Positions 7,267 through 19,029 are shown, counted from the first letter of the stretch. The stretch is 64,000 bases of DNA from Leptidea sinapis (GCF_905404315.1 NC_066312.1:10341001-10405000), one strand, 5' to 3'. The notes: generated from the letters alone by a model not told the origin. Made by a program: numbers and translations.

Positions 7267-10200
7267 TTTATTTTCAATTTTCAACCTTAAATAATGATAG
7301 GTATAGGGGTTCTCCTCATCCAACTTATGGATATAGTATGCTTCGACTCCTAGACAATTTGTTACGATACAAGCTACTTCTCGGATCAATGAATATTCAT
7401 CCATGATTCCTTGCAACTTCTGAATTAAATCCTGAAATTATACATTTATTACCAATATTGAATTTGTGCACATAAAATGCATTTTTTTGTTACTAATAAT
7501 TATCACCATTCAAATTCAAATTCAAATATTTTTATTCAAAATAGGATGTGACATCACTTATTGAAAGTCAAAAACTACCACTTTTGTTGTCGATTGTCTA
7601 TGTAAATAATTATCTACTTGCACAAAAATCAAACCTATTAATTTAATCATTGTTCCATTATTTATTGGTAATTAATATATTATTAATTAAAATTTAACAT
7701 ATTTGGCTAATTGTGGAGGTATAGCAAACATCTTGGTTAGAAAATATAGCTTACGTTACTCGCATATGAATAATAGTCCGGTAAATTTAGACCAAAAAAT
7801 GAGAGTGAAGTTACATAAAGTCCCAACAAGCTGAAAATCAGTGAAATTGTTCAAAACATAATTATAAACAATATTTAAAAGTTCCCCATCATTCCCGTGT
7901 ATGGAAAAAAATTTATTCAAGGTAAAAGGTCAAAAAAATGAGTTTTTCGTGATTTTCAGCAAAACGGTAAGTTTTATCAATAAAGTACCTCAGACAAAAA
8001 TTGTAGATCATAAAATTATCTATAAAAAATGTATGAATACTTTTTTCTTACACATATTATTATTATACGATAACAACTTTTACAACTTTTTGAATCGTTA
8101 TATCTCAGAAACGGTGGCTCGCAAGAAAAAAAGTATTGATACATTGTTGGGACTTTATGTAACTTCGAATGTCTAAATTGACCGGAAGCTTTCTATTAGT
8201 AAATTATTTTTAGTTGTATTGCAATTTATACCGCCTAATCTCTTTACAATAGTAGTATATGGATAAAAATCATAGACAGAGCTTCTCAAACTGATTATTC
8301 CGTGATTTGGGAAATTTTTAAGATTCTCAATCTGAACTCAAACTATTCATTCCGATATGCATATGCTGGTAAGCTAAATATGGTTTTTGTATTGATAATT
8401 ATTATTTTTAATAATTAAAAACAAACTCCTAAGCCCGGAGACATCGGGAAACTGACAGGGGAGCAGGAAAGGGCACAAGAATTTTGCTAAAACAAAATTT
8501 CTTTATAATTAATAAATTCAATGCAATTATTGTCATACCATAAATATATCCTTGTGCGATGGAGAACTATTAATAATTGTGGATTGCAACTTTTTCCGAA
8601 AGAAAGATTCCAATCTCATCTGTTAAAGAAAATAAATAAATATTATTTCCCAAATTATACATTTATAATACACACTTAAAAGCTAGAAATACAATAACAT
8701 TTGATGAAGCTCGATAAAACTTGAAAAACCCAAAAATTTTGAGCAGCACTACAGTTGCACTCGCCACCTTGAGACATTAAATGTTAAGTCTCATTTGCCC
8801 AATAATTTCACTAGTTACGGTGCCCTTAAGACCGAAACACAGTAATGTTAACACATTACTGTTTCACGGCAGAAATAGGCGCCATTGTGGTACCCATAAT
8901 CTAGCCGGCTTCCTGTGTAAAGGAGCCTCCCACTGGTGTGAGGATTTTCTAGTAAAATGTTAGTATTTTAAATGAAACAGTGGCCAATGTACTTACAGGA
9001 TGGGTCTGCGTGTATTTCTTTCCCAGCCATCGTTCTAGTTCATCGGTGGATATGCTCTTTATTAAGTACTCTTCCAAAAACTGTCTATTGCGATCCAAGT
9101 AATCAGTTACGCTTTTTTCGGCTAAATAATGAAAAAATATGTAATTGATGTAATGTACAAATAAATGTATAAGTAATTAATGTACAAATATGATATTGAG
9201 TTCTATCACTTAATGTGAGCCATTTTTATTAAGGTGGACAAAACCAAAGAAATAACACATTTTTTTATGAAAATAAGGTACGAGACAAGCACGACATTCA
9301 GCTGATAGTAATTGATACGCCCTGCCTATTACAATGAAGTGCCGCTCAGGATTCTTGAAAATCCAAAAATTCTGAGCGGCACTACAATTGCGGTCGTCAA
9401 CTTGAGACATAAGGTGTCAAGTCTCATTTGCCCTGTAGTATCACTAGCTACGGCGCCCTTTATACCGAAACACAGTAATGTTAATACATTACTGCTTCAC
9501 GGCAGAAATAGGCGACGTTGTGGTACCCAAAATCTAGCCGGCATCATGAGCAAAGGAGCCTCCCACTGGTAAACAACTGGTAATGTTAACCGTTATGGTA
9601 TTAATAAACGCGAAGTAAAATTATTCCAAATTTAAAACTTTTTGTCCTTACTTTACCTTTGTCACTGAAGAATTACATGACAGGGAGAAGTAATTTTAAA
9701 CTTGGAGTAACTTTATGTTACGTTTATTAAAAAAAAAAAAATGGATATCAAGAACCTCATATTTTACTCTGTGGCAGTTAACCGTAGTGGAACTGCTGTT
9801 GTGCATCTGTATTCTGTACTGTGTACTTTCAGTTTTTTAAGTCGACTGGTTGGTTAATATCTTTGATAAGTTGTCGTTGTGGCAAGTAAGTAAAATGTTA
9901 TTTTTTATAAAAATAATGTAGTCAAGACCTCCTCAGTATTATCTAAAGGCATAGATAGTTAAGATTGACCAGAAAGATTATCACATTCATAAGTACTCGA
10001 CAACTATTATTAAAATTTAGTATTATTATACTAAAACACATACACATAAATAATTATTATAATGATTAAAACGCGTGTTGATAATAAATAACTGCTGAAC
10101 TGAACTGAAATAAAAAAAACGTTAATTTTAATAAATAATATTTGTTTAAATATTAATTAATTAAAATAACTGAATATCTCTAATTACACGCCTTTTAATA

Positions 10201-10816
10201 TGAATTAGTAAAATATTAATATAATTAATTATACACAATAAGTAAGTCAGATTATTCTATATTGCACCTCTTAAAAACAATTGACACAAAGTTTAATAAC
10301 AAATACAGAAAAAACTAAGGATGCCATACTTCTAAGAAACGTAATGAATTTTTGGAGCTATAACTTTTGATATTACATAAAAAATAGAAATAGTTTGTGA
10401 GAGTAAATAAGTTTTCATAAAGCTATACAAATGATTTGACGAGACTCAATACTATGTCTCGCGCCAGATTTTGGCGAGACAACACGTCCTGAGGATGCCT
10501 CGTGTAGAGGCGAAACACGTGTCGAATTGTTTAAAGACAAATATTGGCGGAATTAGCACTAAAGAAAACTCAAATCATTTGTATAATTAAATTCCGCAAA
10601 GTAACGCCTACTTCAATAAATTTACCTTACCTTTACTTAAAATGTTGTAAAATTAAAATCGAATACATAATTTTGTAATTCAGAATTCCTAAACAACATT
10701 AATTATAAATTAGTATTATTCTACAACACAATAATGTACTATATATAATGATAATATATGAGTAACTCACCCAATTGTTTACTTATAAAAGATCTTATAT
10801 TGCCAGTATTTATCAT
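7267..10816 (-). CDS. Cyclic-nucleotide phosphodiesterase-like gene, N-terminal exons (PDE10/PDE11 type), one exon frameshifted
   Basis: Four minus-strand exons join by phase. E1 10816-10771 begins ATG, encodes MINTGNIRSF... and ends at GTGAGT in phase 1. E2 9121-8997 (125 nt; donor GTAAGT) encodes ..VTDYLDRNRQFLEEYL.. E3 8619-8539 (81 nt) is flanked by TTTAACAG and GTATGA. E4 7433-7267 is flanked by TTTCAG and GTGAGT. E2 resembles the short N-terminal helix motif of PDE10A and PDE11A; E4 resembles the start of GAF-A, the regulatory nucleotide-binding domain. The catalytic domain would lie left of the window. E4 is 167 nt: a likely extra GA near 7380 makes the frame hit TAG, while removing 2 nt restores 55 codons in phase 0. 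This is a real mutation or a sequence error. The family call is from recalled homologs; E1 is the least certain exon. Confidence 0.55.
7500..7590 (+). repeat. (TTCAAA)-headed LINE 3' fragment, also at 40945 and 29838
   Basis: The string ATTCAAATATTTTTATT followed by AAAATAGGATGTGACATCA recurs at 40945-41015 and, changed, at 29838-29985. It looks like the 3' end of a non-LTR element; no coding part remains. Confidence 0.6.
7778..8185. mobile_element. MITE with about 50-bp terminal inverted repeats (family F)
   Basis: The left end CCGGTAAATTTAGACC is mirrored by GTCTAAATTGACCGG at 8171-8185. The inner parts GTGAAGTTACATAAAGTCCC and its complement also match. No transposase is encoded; the 91-codon ORF at 7901 is part of the repeat. 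A second copy is at 60740-61066. It lies in the intron between phosphodiesterase exons E3 and E4. Confidence 0.85.
8190..8530. other. Intronic AT-rich DNA
   Basis: No gene seen. A short stretch near 8430-8485 is reminiscent of a mariner transposase segment (ELTGEQ-like) but is too short to support. Confidence 0.4.
8719..8938 (-). repeat. SINE-like repeat, family A, 3'-truncated
   Basis: Lacks the A-rich end; begins in the family hairpin and runs to the usual CCTCCCACTGGT head. In the intron between exons E2 and E3. Confidence 0.8.
9260..9573 (-). repeat. SINE-like repeat, family A, full length
   Basis: Complete minus-strand copy with both hairpin arms (9340-9386) and the head at 9573. Lies just upstream of exon E2. 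Confidence 0.85.
9580..10250. other. Intronic AT-rich DNA
   Basis: Nothing recognisable apart from a run of A's at 9730 and scattered AT-rich words. Confidence 0.5.
10257..10618 (+). repeat. Interspersed repeat, family J (362 bp)
   Basis: Matches, inverted, almost base for base the segment 38158-38522, including GAAACACGTGTCGAATTG and the ATGTCTCGCGCCAGATTTTG region. No ORF and no clear terminal repeats. Class unknown. Confidence 0.8.
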
Positions 10817-11219
10817 TATATGTTTATATGTGGTAAATTTAACTTGTTTAAAAATTTTAAATTATTTTTCTTTATTTGAGAAGATGCCACGAAACATTTC
10901 CAGTTACCTTGTAAGAACAATTACAATTGATATTCAAAAAAATTGATTCTGTGGCATGTGAGTGTTTGACCTAGATCCACCGTTAGTGGTAGTTATATCA
11001 ATAGTGATGCTGATTCTGCAATTATTGTAATGTTTGTTGCATCGGCGACCTATTATAGACATTACGATTACAATTCTTCAAGATTGATGAAGTTAATAGA
11101 CTTATTATTTTTAAGATTGATTCGAGTGACTGAACTTAATAAATGTATTTGATTATGTAAAACAACGATATTAAATATTAAAGTTTTTTCTAATAAATCT
11201 ATTGTAGCTTAACAATATG

Positions 11220-11395
11220 TGATGTTTTTTAAAGTGATAACCCTCACTTCTAGGATAAATACACAAATAAAATTTGAAAAACAAAATTTTATGAACGATG
11301 CGGGACTCGAACCCACGATCTCCGGCGTTCCGTGCCGGTGCTCTAACCAACTGAGCCAACCGTTCGAGTACCACCTCGTTATAAAATTCTGTTTG
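11220..11395 (-). repeat. tRNA-bearing repeat, family copy 1
   Basis: The minus strand from 11367 to 11294 folds as a tRNA: 7-bp acceptor stem GAACGGT/ATCGTTC, A box TGGCTCAGTTGGTTAGAGCA and B box GGTTCGAGTCC. The anticodon loop is ACGGAAC and lacks U33, so it is probably not a working tRNA. To its left is an arm (AAGTGATAACCCTCACTTC onward) that in copy 2 (26555-26755) appears inverted on the other side. Confidence 0.7.
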
Positions 11396-11459
11396 CTTTG
11401 TTCAACTCTCAGGTTGTGGCTTCATCTACAGGATCTCATAACATAACATCAAAAAAAAT

Positions 11460-11745
11460 ATGCACCCTGCTGTCGTAATGAAATTGTTTCACAGCAGAAC
11501 TGTCAAACTGTGCGTCAATAAATTCTCTCATAGAAATAATGTATGGACACATCAAAGGAAAAACAAATTTGTTGTTTTTATTTAATTTAGCAGCATTTTC
11601 CTATTTATTCACCTTTTAAACCTTCTCTGAACTTCCACAAATAATTCAAGATTCAATTTGCCAAATCGGTCAAGCCGTTCTCGAGTTTTAGCGAGACTAA
11701 CGAACAGCAATTCATTTTTATTTATAATATAGATAGACACTAATA
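11460..11745. repeat. Helitron-like or MITE relic
   Basis: AATGAAATTGTTTCACAGCAG at 11477 recurs at 29683. The end near 11660-11740 has the common insect repeat words ..AAGCCGTTCTCGAGTTTTAG.. and TATAATATAGATAG. No ORF. Confidence 0.5.
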
Positions 11746-12011
11746 CTATTTAACATGACATAGTTTTGTTAAGAAATAACTAATTCTGAAATAAAACTGA
11801 GACTGCTATTTGATATCATTCAGGGCGAAAAATGAAAATGTTAGGTATTTATGATATGAAATTGCCTTGTATTATTTTCTAATCACAAATAATGCAATAA
11901 GATTTTCACAAAAATTTGGGAAATTGTTGGAAATAGATACGATTGGTGAAAAGGGTAGCTCATAGCGCCGTCCTTCCTTTCTTATCATATCATTTCATTT
12001 GAATAATGGGA

Positions 12012-12236
12012 GTTTAGATATTTTATACCTCTAGATAGAGCCTCTTGCTACTAGACAACTGATGAAAACAGAGCGTGAAAAGCTACGTCTTACACTCGCG
12101 ATATGTATGTCACTTTGCGTTAGTGTTGCATTGCTCAAAGTAGAGGTTAACTGTTAACCTCAATTTTTTTCAACGTTTTCACAGCTGTCACCACTGTGAT
12201 ACTTATCTAGACGTATAAATTATCTAAGAATGGGAG
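12012..12236. mobile_element. MITE, family I, copy 1
   Basis: Shares TCTTACACTCGCGAT and GTTTTCACAGCTGTCAC with 25659-25840 and, inverted, with 54030-54280. The right end reads TATCTAGACGTATAAATTAT and the left end holds the complement CTCTAGATA. No coding capacity. Confidence 0.65.
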
Positions 12237-12397
12237 TATATTATTCAGTACGGTAATAATAGAAGTTTTTCGTAAATACAGAGTATTGGCTCTGCATAAT
12301 AAACTTCATTGTCCGAAGATCCCTGTTAAGATGTTGTGTCGTATGGTTTTTGTGCGATTAATATTCTAACATAAAAAAATTTACGACGTGAATCCTA

Positions 12398-12782
12398 CCG
12401 GTTCATCATCATCATCAGTTGCAAGACGTTCACTGCTGGACAAAGGCCTCCCCCAAATATTTCCACGACGATCGGTCCTGCGCTGCCCTCATCCAACGTA
12501 TTCCGGTGATCTTGACCAGATAGTCGGTCCATCTTGTGAGGGGCCTATCAACCATCATGTGGTCGCCATTCGAGGACTTTACTGCCGCAACGGCCATCTG
12601 TCCGTCGAACTATGTGCCCTGCCCACCGCCACTTCAGTTTCACAATCGTTTGAACTACGTCGGTTACTTTGGTTCTCCTACGGATCTCCTCATTTCTGAT
12701 TCGATCTCGCAGGGAAACTCTGTGCATAGCCCTCTCCATAGCCCTCTGAGCGACCATGATCTTTCTCATAAGTTAATTAGTT
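12398..12782 (-). pseudogene. RTE-like non-LTR retrotransposon, reverse transcriptase C-terminal fragment
   Basis: The minus strand encodes SLRDRIRNEEIRRRTKVTDV then KLKWRWAGHIVRRTDGRCGS, the conserved tail after the reverse transcriptase of RTE-type elements. It is 5' truncated. The plus-strand ORFs over this stretch are antisense shadows. Confidence 0.8.
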
Positions 12783-12789
12783 AGTCCTA

Positions 12790-13680
12790 CCGGTTACGGG
12801 CATTAAATTTTTGAGCAAAGTGTTAGGTATTTAATAAGTTTATTTATTGGAACCTATAACATTTGCCTACCCGCAGAAAATTCTAGAAATAACAATGAAT
12901 AATACGTTTTATATGCTAATATACTTCTTAAAAGTAATTATTATTCTCTTCATACGGCCTAGTTTGTGTGCTGTGGTTATTGTGCATTTATAGCTAGGGA
13001 TGCCATTAGTAACTCAAGCTTACAAAAATTTTTTTTAACAATAAATAAACAAATATGTTTAATAGTTAAGGAGCTCCGGCACAGTGGCTGATAAATCCAC
13101 TAAGACTTTATTCTCTAATTGAAAAAAGTCTTACATATCTACAATTTGTAGTCAAAGACGTTTGGTCGTTATAAATAGATCACTAAAAAAGATATGAATT
13201 CTATGAAGGTGATCACAATTTTGACAGAAGCAGCCCTACATCAATTAAATATCTTACAATACATTGTTAATTTTAATTGCACAATGCATATTATAGACAT
13301 AATTTTAAAGAAGAACAAACTTTTGCTGGAACTCCATCACTCGGCCATGTTTTAGATTCTAGAAATCTTATTATCAAGCCAATATAACATGAACTTGGGC
13401 TTGAAACCAACAAAAAATTAAGTTTGTAACAAAACAATAATATTTTTATTTTATTTACGTGTATAGAACTAACAATATTTCACTAAAGAAGTTATTAAAG
13501 TTTATTTAAATATCATTTAATTAATTTTATTCAGTTAGAAGGAAATGAAATTGCACACAATTTGCTTTGCAACTTAAATTATTATACAAGTGATTATTTT
13601 TTAAATCTTGTCCATTGCTAGTGGTTCAATAGAAATATGAGTTACAAGAGGCTTATCAGCTGGTTGTCTAGTTGACTAAT
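12790..13680. other. No gene seen
   Basis: AT-rich unique-looking sequence with no splice-flanked coding segment or repeat match inside the window. Confidence 0.5.
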
Positions 13681-13689
13681 GTCAGAGTA

Positions 13690-13830
13690 TCGAATTTGCG
13701 TGTCGGTGTGCACGTGCCCTAATTATTCCATAAGGGCTATATTTCACCGCGACACCACGGTGACGCAACCAGTCGCGCCACATTGGTGTCCGTAAGCTAC
13801 CAAACTAGACACCATACAAAGACCACGTAA
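13690..13830 (-). repeat. Repeat family M, copy 1
   Basis: The segment with GGTGTCCGTAAGCTACCAAA and TCACCGCGACACCACGGTGA matches, inverted, 49408-49480. Here the 11-bp minisatellite seen in copy 2 is absent. Confidence 0.65.
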
Positions 13831-13859
13831 AACTATTTTGAATGTACTATTACTGTACA

Positions 13860-16335
13860 TAATTTAAAATTTACGTATTGGTATTTAGTAAATAATCATA
13901 AGGTTACTTCTCTCTTTCTGTTCCATCTCTCCTTTATTATAAGTTTCATTATAACTGTGAACATTATAACTTAACTTATAATTAATAATAACATACTCAA
14001 CTTATTGATCTGCTCAGTTCTACGAACAAAACTATTTAAGTTAGTGTAGTGCTAGTAAATGAGTGCAAAACAATATAAAAATAGTGATATTATAGGAGAC
14101 ATATTATGAACACAGTGACTTCCTCTTAATAGAGATATTAAAAAATGTGTTAATGGAGATACTCTTAGGTTAATCTATGTAGCAGCTTGTAGAATTAATT
14201 ATTAGCCTAAGTTAAGGCTAGATTGTAATGCAAGTGGGGCAACATTATAATAACTATATTATTATATTCCCTAGAGGGAAAGAAAGTTGTATGGTGAAGA
14301 CAGAGTGTGGAAGGCAAGAGAATGCCAGCAAGTGATAATATAAGTGTATATAAAAAATATAATTGTACTCAGTTTGCGAAAGCGTCGTCTCACTGGCCGG
14401 ATAGGTGGTGTTGATCCAAATTCGGATACTTCCTTGGTACATTTTTTATGATACTGAGACGTACTTTTCAAATGCAAAATACTTGGCTTTGATGATTTAA
14501 GTCCGCTTGATTCACGATCTGAAAATTTTTGTTATGATTCAAGTTCTATCGTTATTTTGGTTACGTATCATACATTAAAAATGGGTACTTCTCTTAATTG
14601 AATCTGTATAGATTTAATAAGTACATCAATTTCCACCCAATAGACTTAGAACAGTAAAAGAAACCGCGCCACCATTCCTTGGCCCTAAGTTTGTCAAGCA
14701 ATTTCAATTTCAATATATCCGACTAATTCCGAATATTTTACTATCACAACGGATAGATGTGACTAATTTGATACTCTAAGATCATTAGGATGTTTAAAGA
14801 TGCTCTGATTTCGGAGTCAGTTCTAAAGTGCTCTAATGCCAAGGCTCGCATTGAACCCTTCTACTACAAAGCTTTCGAACACATGCCAGAATTAAATAAC
14901 AAGGGTCTTAAGCACCATCATCAATAAGATTTTAAATTACTGTAAATCTGTATGAAGGAAGCGCTTTGACGTAATTTTTGCGTAATACAACTTTTTTGCA
15001 CGCACGATATGAAAGAACTTCTTAAAGAATCACAGAAAAACCAAGATGTTGTCTCTTGACTGCGGTAACAATAATTCACCAGCAGTCACTCAAATAATGA
15101 ACTGCAAAGCATTACAATCTCTTCTTCATATATTTTGGAACATTAACAGCGTATGACTATTAAAAGGACTGCAGTGGATAAAAATGACTAAAATATCAAT
15201 AAACAGAAACATCACAAAAGCGATTAAGACTTTTGCGAATGCTAATCTTACCCAAGTTTTGAAACGTGGAAATGCTCTGGAATGCCTTATTATCCAGAAT
15301 AATTTGGAATGCACTAGAAGGTCACACATGCGATGGACAAACCATATCAAAGTCTGCTGATGGCGGTCCCGTAAATGAGTGTATTCAAATGACCTCATAC
15401 AGAGAGACACGGGGAAAAATTGAGAGGAGAATTACATCTATCCCTATTAAAACTTCTTGGCAACCACAATCGCTCTTTTAAGAACGTATCCACCTACAAG
15501 GAATTATTACGCAATATTCGAAGATTTTAAGATGTATCTTTAAAGAACTAACGCTACATAAAATCCCTGCACAAAAACCTTGGAAAAGGGATAGAACCTT
15601 GCCTAAAGTCAGTTTTAAGCGGTAATTTTGAAGTGTGTGCCTGATTCTAGAACCTGAGCCCGGAAGTATTGTATCTCCCGCAGATGTACTGACACCGTTA
15701 TTCATTCGCTTGGACGTTTTTAAAGTCCCCTGTTAAATGGTATCCCATGAGTATACTAGATAACTTTTAAGTAGCCCTTTCTTACTGATTACGAACATTT
15801 ACTATACTTTGATTTTGTAATTTGCCAAGATACCGGCAAAGTATTTTTCATATATTGTTTTTGTACAATATCACCCTATATTCTTTCTTTAACTATGTTT
15901 CATTAGGATTTAAGGCCACTATTCCCAGAAATCGCCAAAATAGCGCATATTTGAAAACATTTCTGGACGGTATAAACCGTCTTTATATAAATAAAGCTCA
16001 TATTTTTACAAAAAATAATTATATATCTACATAATATGAGACGAATATTAATTTTTTCTTTACAAGTCTATGTTTAGACAGTGCGAAAAAATCACTAACC
16101 TTTTTACAGTTGGAGCATAGTTGGAATAATAGCATTTATTCAATCGAGATAAAAATTGTTCACAATATATTAATTGTACACCAAATACTGTTTAATATGA
16201 CATACTTTTGTTATGTCTTAAATAATAAATGCTTCTAATTATGAATTACACCTTTGGCGATCTTGTACGAGAGAGTTAACGTAACTTTCCCATCCTTACT
16301 ATACACGATGAATAGCCGAGAGCTGTCGATTTAAA
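13860..16335. other. No gene seen
   Basis: 2.5 kb of AT-rich DNA. ORFs near 14254-14477 and 15126-15705 overlap on both strands, show no family motif and lack convincing splice context. The slightly GC-rich piece at 14380-14460 may be an unlisted repeat. Confidence 0.4.
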
Positions 16336-16341
16336 CATGAA

Positions 16342-16480
16342 CCCCCTTATTCATAATGGTCCGCTAACTTTAAACAGCCGCTAAGGAGGGTTATTTCTCA
16401 TTTTGACTTATTTCGATAGAAGAAGACCGAGTGCGAATTAGCAATGCTTTAAGTTAGCAGACTATTATGAATAAAGGGGG
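16342..16480. mobile_element. Foldback MITE, family H, copy 1
   Basis: Starts CCCCCTTATTCATAATGG and ends with the near complement ATTATGAATAAAGGGGG; the inner parts also pair. Copy 2 is at 49901-50038 and has TA on both sides, a Tc1/mariner-type target. Confidence 0.85.
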
Positions 16481-16489
16481 ACGTGTATT

Positions 16490-17120
16490 GTAAGGTTAAG
16501 TCGCGGCAAAAATACTCTAAAATGGAATTGCTTTCTCCTTCACCGGGCGCAATAATTTTTTATAGTTGTCACCTAATTGAACGATTCCATTGTAGTTATA
16601 TTTATCTATTGTTATAATTAATCAATACTTTTATGGAACGCCCACTATTAAAACAAATAAAAGAAAGACTCGTCATTCTCGTCATAGAACTAGAAAATTA
16701 AATGTATTGCAGTGTGAAAGCAACACATTTAAGCACCTAAATAATATTAATGGCAAAGTATATTAAACCTATTGTTAAATTACTTTTTCCATAAGGTTTT
16801 ATAGTTTTATATAAACTTTTTTTCATATTTATTTCAACAGTATGGAGCTTTCTGCGCGCTAGATAGTTTTACATAATGTGTCCGCTGTTTGAAATATAAT
16901 ATAAACTTATCGAAAATTAAAGAACGAAAATTTCATAATTGCCTGTATTATCTATACACTTCCCCGTAATGATAGTTTTTACTTAATGTAATCATAGTAT
17001 TGTAAGTATAGTTATGAGATTTTTATTGTTTCAATAAATAATTTATGGTCCATATAATGTATACTTTTAAAATTTTCTTTATCCATATTACTATTACTTA
17101 TTCTGACAACTTACTAATAG
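16490..17120. other. No gene seen
   Basis: AT-rich, no repeat match inside the window. Confidence 0.5.
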
Positions 17121-17126
17121 GTAAGA

Positions 17127-17682
17127 ACGCGGCCAAGCGCGAGTCGGACTCGCCCATGTAGGGTTCCGTAGCAGCAAGTAACATAATATAAAAGTTATTT
17201 AATAATAATAGCTGTTTAAGATTACATATTAAAAAAAACTACTTAGTAGATCTCGTTCAAACCAATTTTCAGTGGAATTTTGCATGGTTATGTACATCAC
17301 ATATTTTGTTTTGCTTTATCATTTTCTTATTTTAGAAGTTACAGGGGGGAGGGGAACACATTTTAACACTTTGGAAGTGTCTCTCGAGCAAAATATTCAG
17401 TTTAGAAAAAAAATATATTAGAAACCTCAATATTTTTGAAGACCTATTCATAGATACCCAACACGTATGGGTTTGTTGAAAAAAAAAAAAATTTGAGATT
17501 CAGTTCTAAGTATGGGGAACTCCCCAAAATTTGTGTTTTCGTGAATTCTATTTACCAAGTTTCATCAGTATAGTTATTATAGTTTCGGAAAAAAGTGGTT
17601 GTAACATACACGGACAGACAGATAGACATGACGAATCTATGAGGGTTCCGTTCTTTGCCATTTGGCTACGTCAGTGTTGATC
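17127..17682 (+). repeat. Dispersed lepidopteran repeat, family L (about 555 bp)
   Basis: Begins GCCAAGCGCGAGTCGGACTCG and ends ATGAGGGTTCCGTTCTTTGCC then TTTGGCTACG, both with the GGGTTCCGT word. This layout is a familiar long repeat of moth and butterfly genomes; its class is not clear. A weak relic is at 27735-27785. Confidence 0.65.
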
Positions 17683-17689
17683 TTCAAGC

Positions 17690-18220
17690 AGGATTTGCAT
17701 ACTAAAACCTTTTATCTCATAAAGTACCTTTATTCACAATCATGCTTTCGAAACATTATTCAAATTTTACTAATAGATAATTTCCACTTTTTTATACCAG
17801 CTATGGTTTCTTCTTCCCCTTAGTTCCCTAAAGTGGAGCCTTTGCGTTATCTTATATTCGAGGTACTAGTGACCGGCTACGAACAGGTAGATATTTAAAA
17901 AGTTACACAACAGGAACAAATTTTGTTTGAAATTTATATCAATTTGTCTATGGGAAAAAATCATAGACTTGGAATACAATAGCCTATAGGCGACATGATA
18001 GACCGAAAATGCTTGACCAAATCTGATTGTTTGTGCGTTAATATTCAAAATACTAATACCAAGCGTGGCTATTTACGAATTGTCAATCAATCATAATCGG
18101 TTACACTAACAATATATTCGCTTACATTTTCTATCTTGCTGCGTAAGAGATGTGCTTCTCCCTCGATTGCTTTGTTTATTTATACGTATCTATACTCTAT
18201 TCGAAGAACAGTCACCTTTT
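17690..18220. other. No gene seen
   Basis: AT-rich; the 60-codon minus ORF at 17866 has no support. Confidence 0.45.
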
Positions 18221-18224
18221 ACAC

Positions 18225-18441
18225 CCACTACATTAAATGTCTATGTCACTAGTCTAGTCTAGTCTAGTGAAAATGGTCTTTGTTTGAGGCTCTTTCACGC
18301 CTAAACCACTGATCGTATCGACATGAAACTACTACCATTCGATGCGAAATTTATCCTAAATGGTTTATAGATACTTATTTTTTTATTTAATTAATTTATT
18401 TCCTTTTAAAATTCGCCCAGCGAAGCGGGCGGGACCGGCTA
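18225..18441 (+). mobile_element. Non-autonomous Helitron-like element, 3' end
   Basis: Ends with a GC-rich hairpin (CGCCC...GGGCG at about 18414-18430) followed by CTAG then T, the classic Helitron 3' terminus. The left end is uncertain; a (TAGTC)n run lies at 18249-18270. Confidence 0.6.
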
Positions 18442-18444
18442 GTC

Positions 18445-19025
18445 TTCATAAACAATCCAAAGATATTATATGAAATACAATTAAAATCCACAGTTAATAA
18501 AGGTTGTTGATATATACATAAATAAAGCCCAACCACTCACTAAGCTACATGATTATGATTTATTAAACGTTGTCGATACAAAAGCAAACCCGAAAATCTT
18601 CAAATAATCAGAAATATTACGTTATTAATGCTAATATTTATTATTAAAATGGATGCCACGAAATAGACGAACGACAGTCAAGTAATAAGTAGTAGACAAA
18701 CACGGTTCGATTTCTTTTCTAATCATTAATTAAAGGCACGATAAGAAAACTCTAAATCTAAATGACAAATATGTAAATTATATATTTATGTTTTAACATA
18801 AAACTAAATAAGATTTACGTATTAATTACGTTTTTGCGTTTGTTTGTAACTGAGGCTGAAATATTATAAAGCCTTGAAAATGGAACTTGTTGAATTCTAG
18901 TAACATATTCGGAGGCGATGGCTGGTCCAAGCGTCATGCTCGTGAACGGGTGGTACTAATGGTTTACCAGAAACTCAGCTTCATGTTTTTAAAATTATAG
19001 TAATTAATTTTTTGTAAACGATATT
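18445..19025. other. No gene seen
   Basis: AT-rich, no motif. Confidence 0.45.
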
Positions 19026-19029
19026 TATA

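Noticed and set aside
7901..8176. 91-codon plus ORF
   Set aside because: Entirely within a MITE; no known motif.
11294..11367. Functional tRNA gene
   Set aside because: Cloverleaf forms but U33 is missing and the sequence belongs to a repeat with a second, decayed copy.
12388..12784. Plus-strand ORFs of 103 and 82 codons
   Set aside because: Antisense to the RTE-like fragment, whose motifs are on the minus strand.
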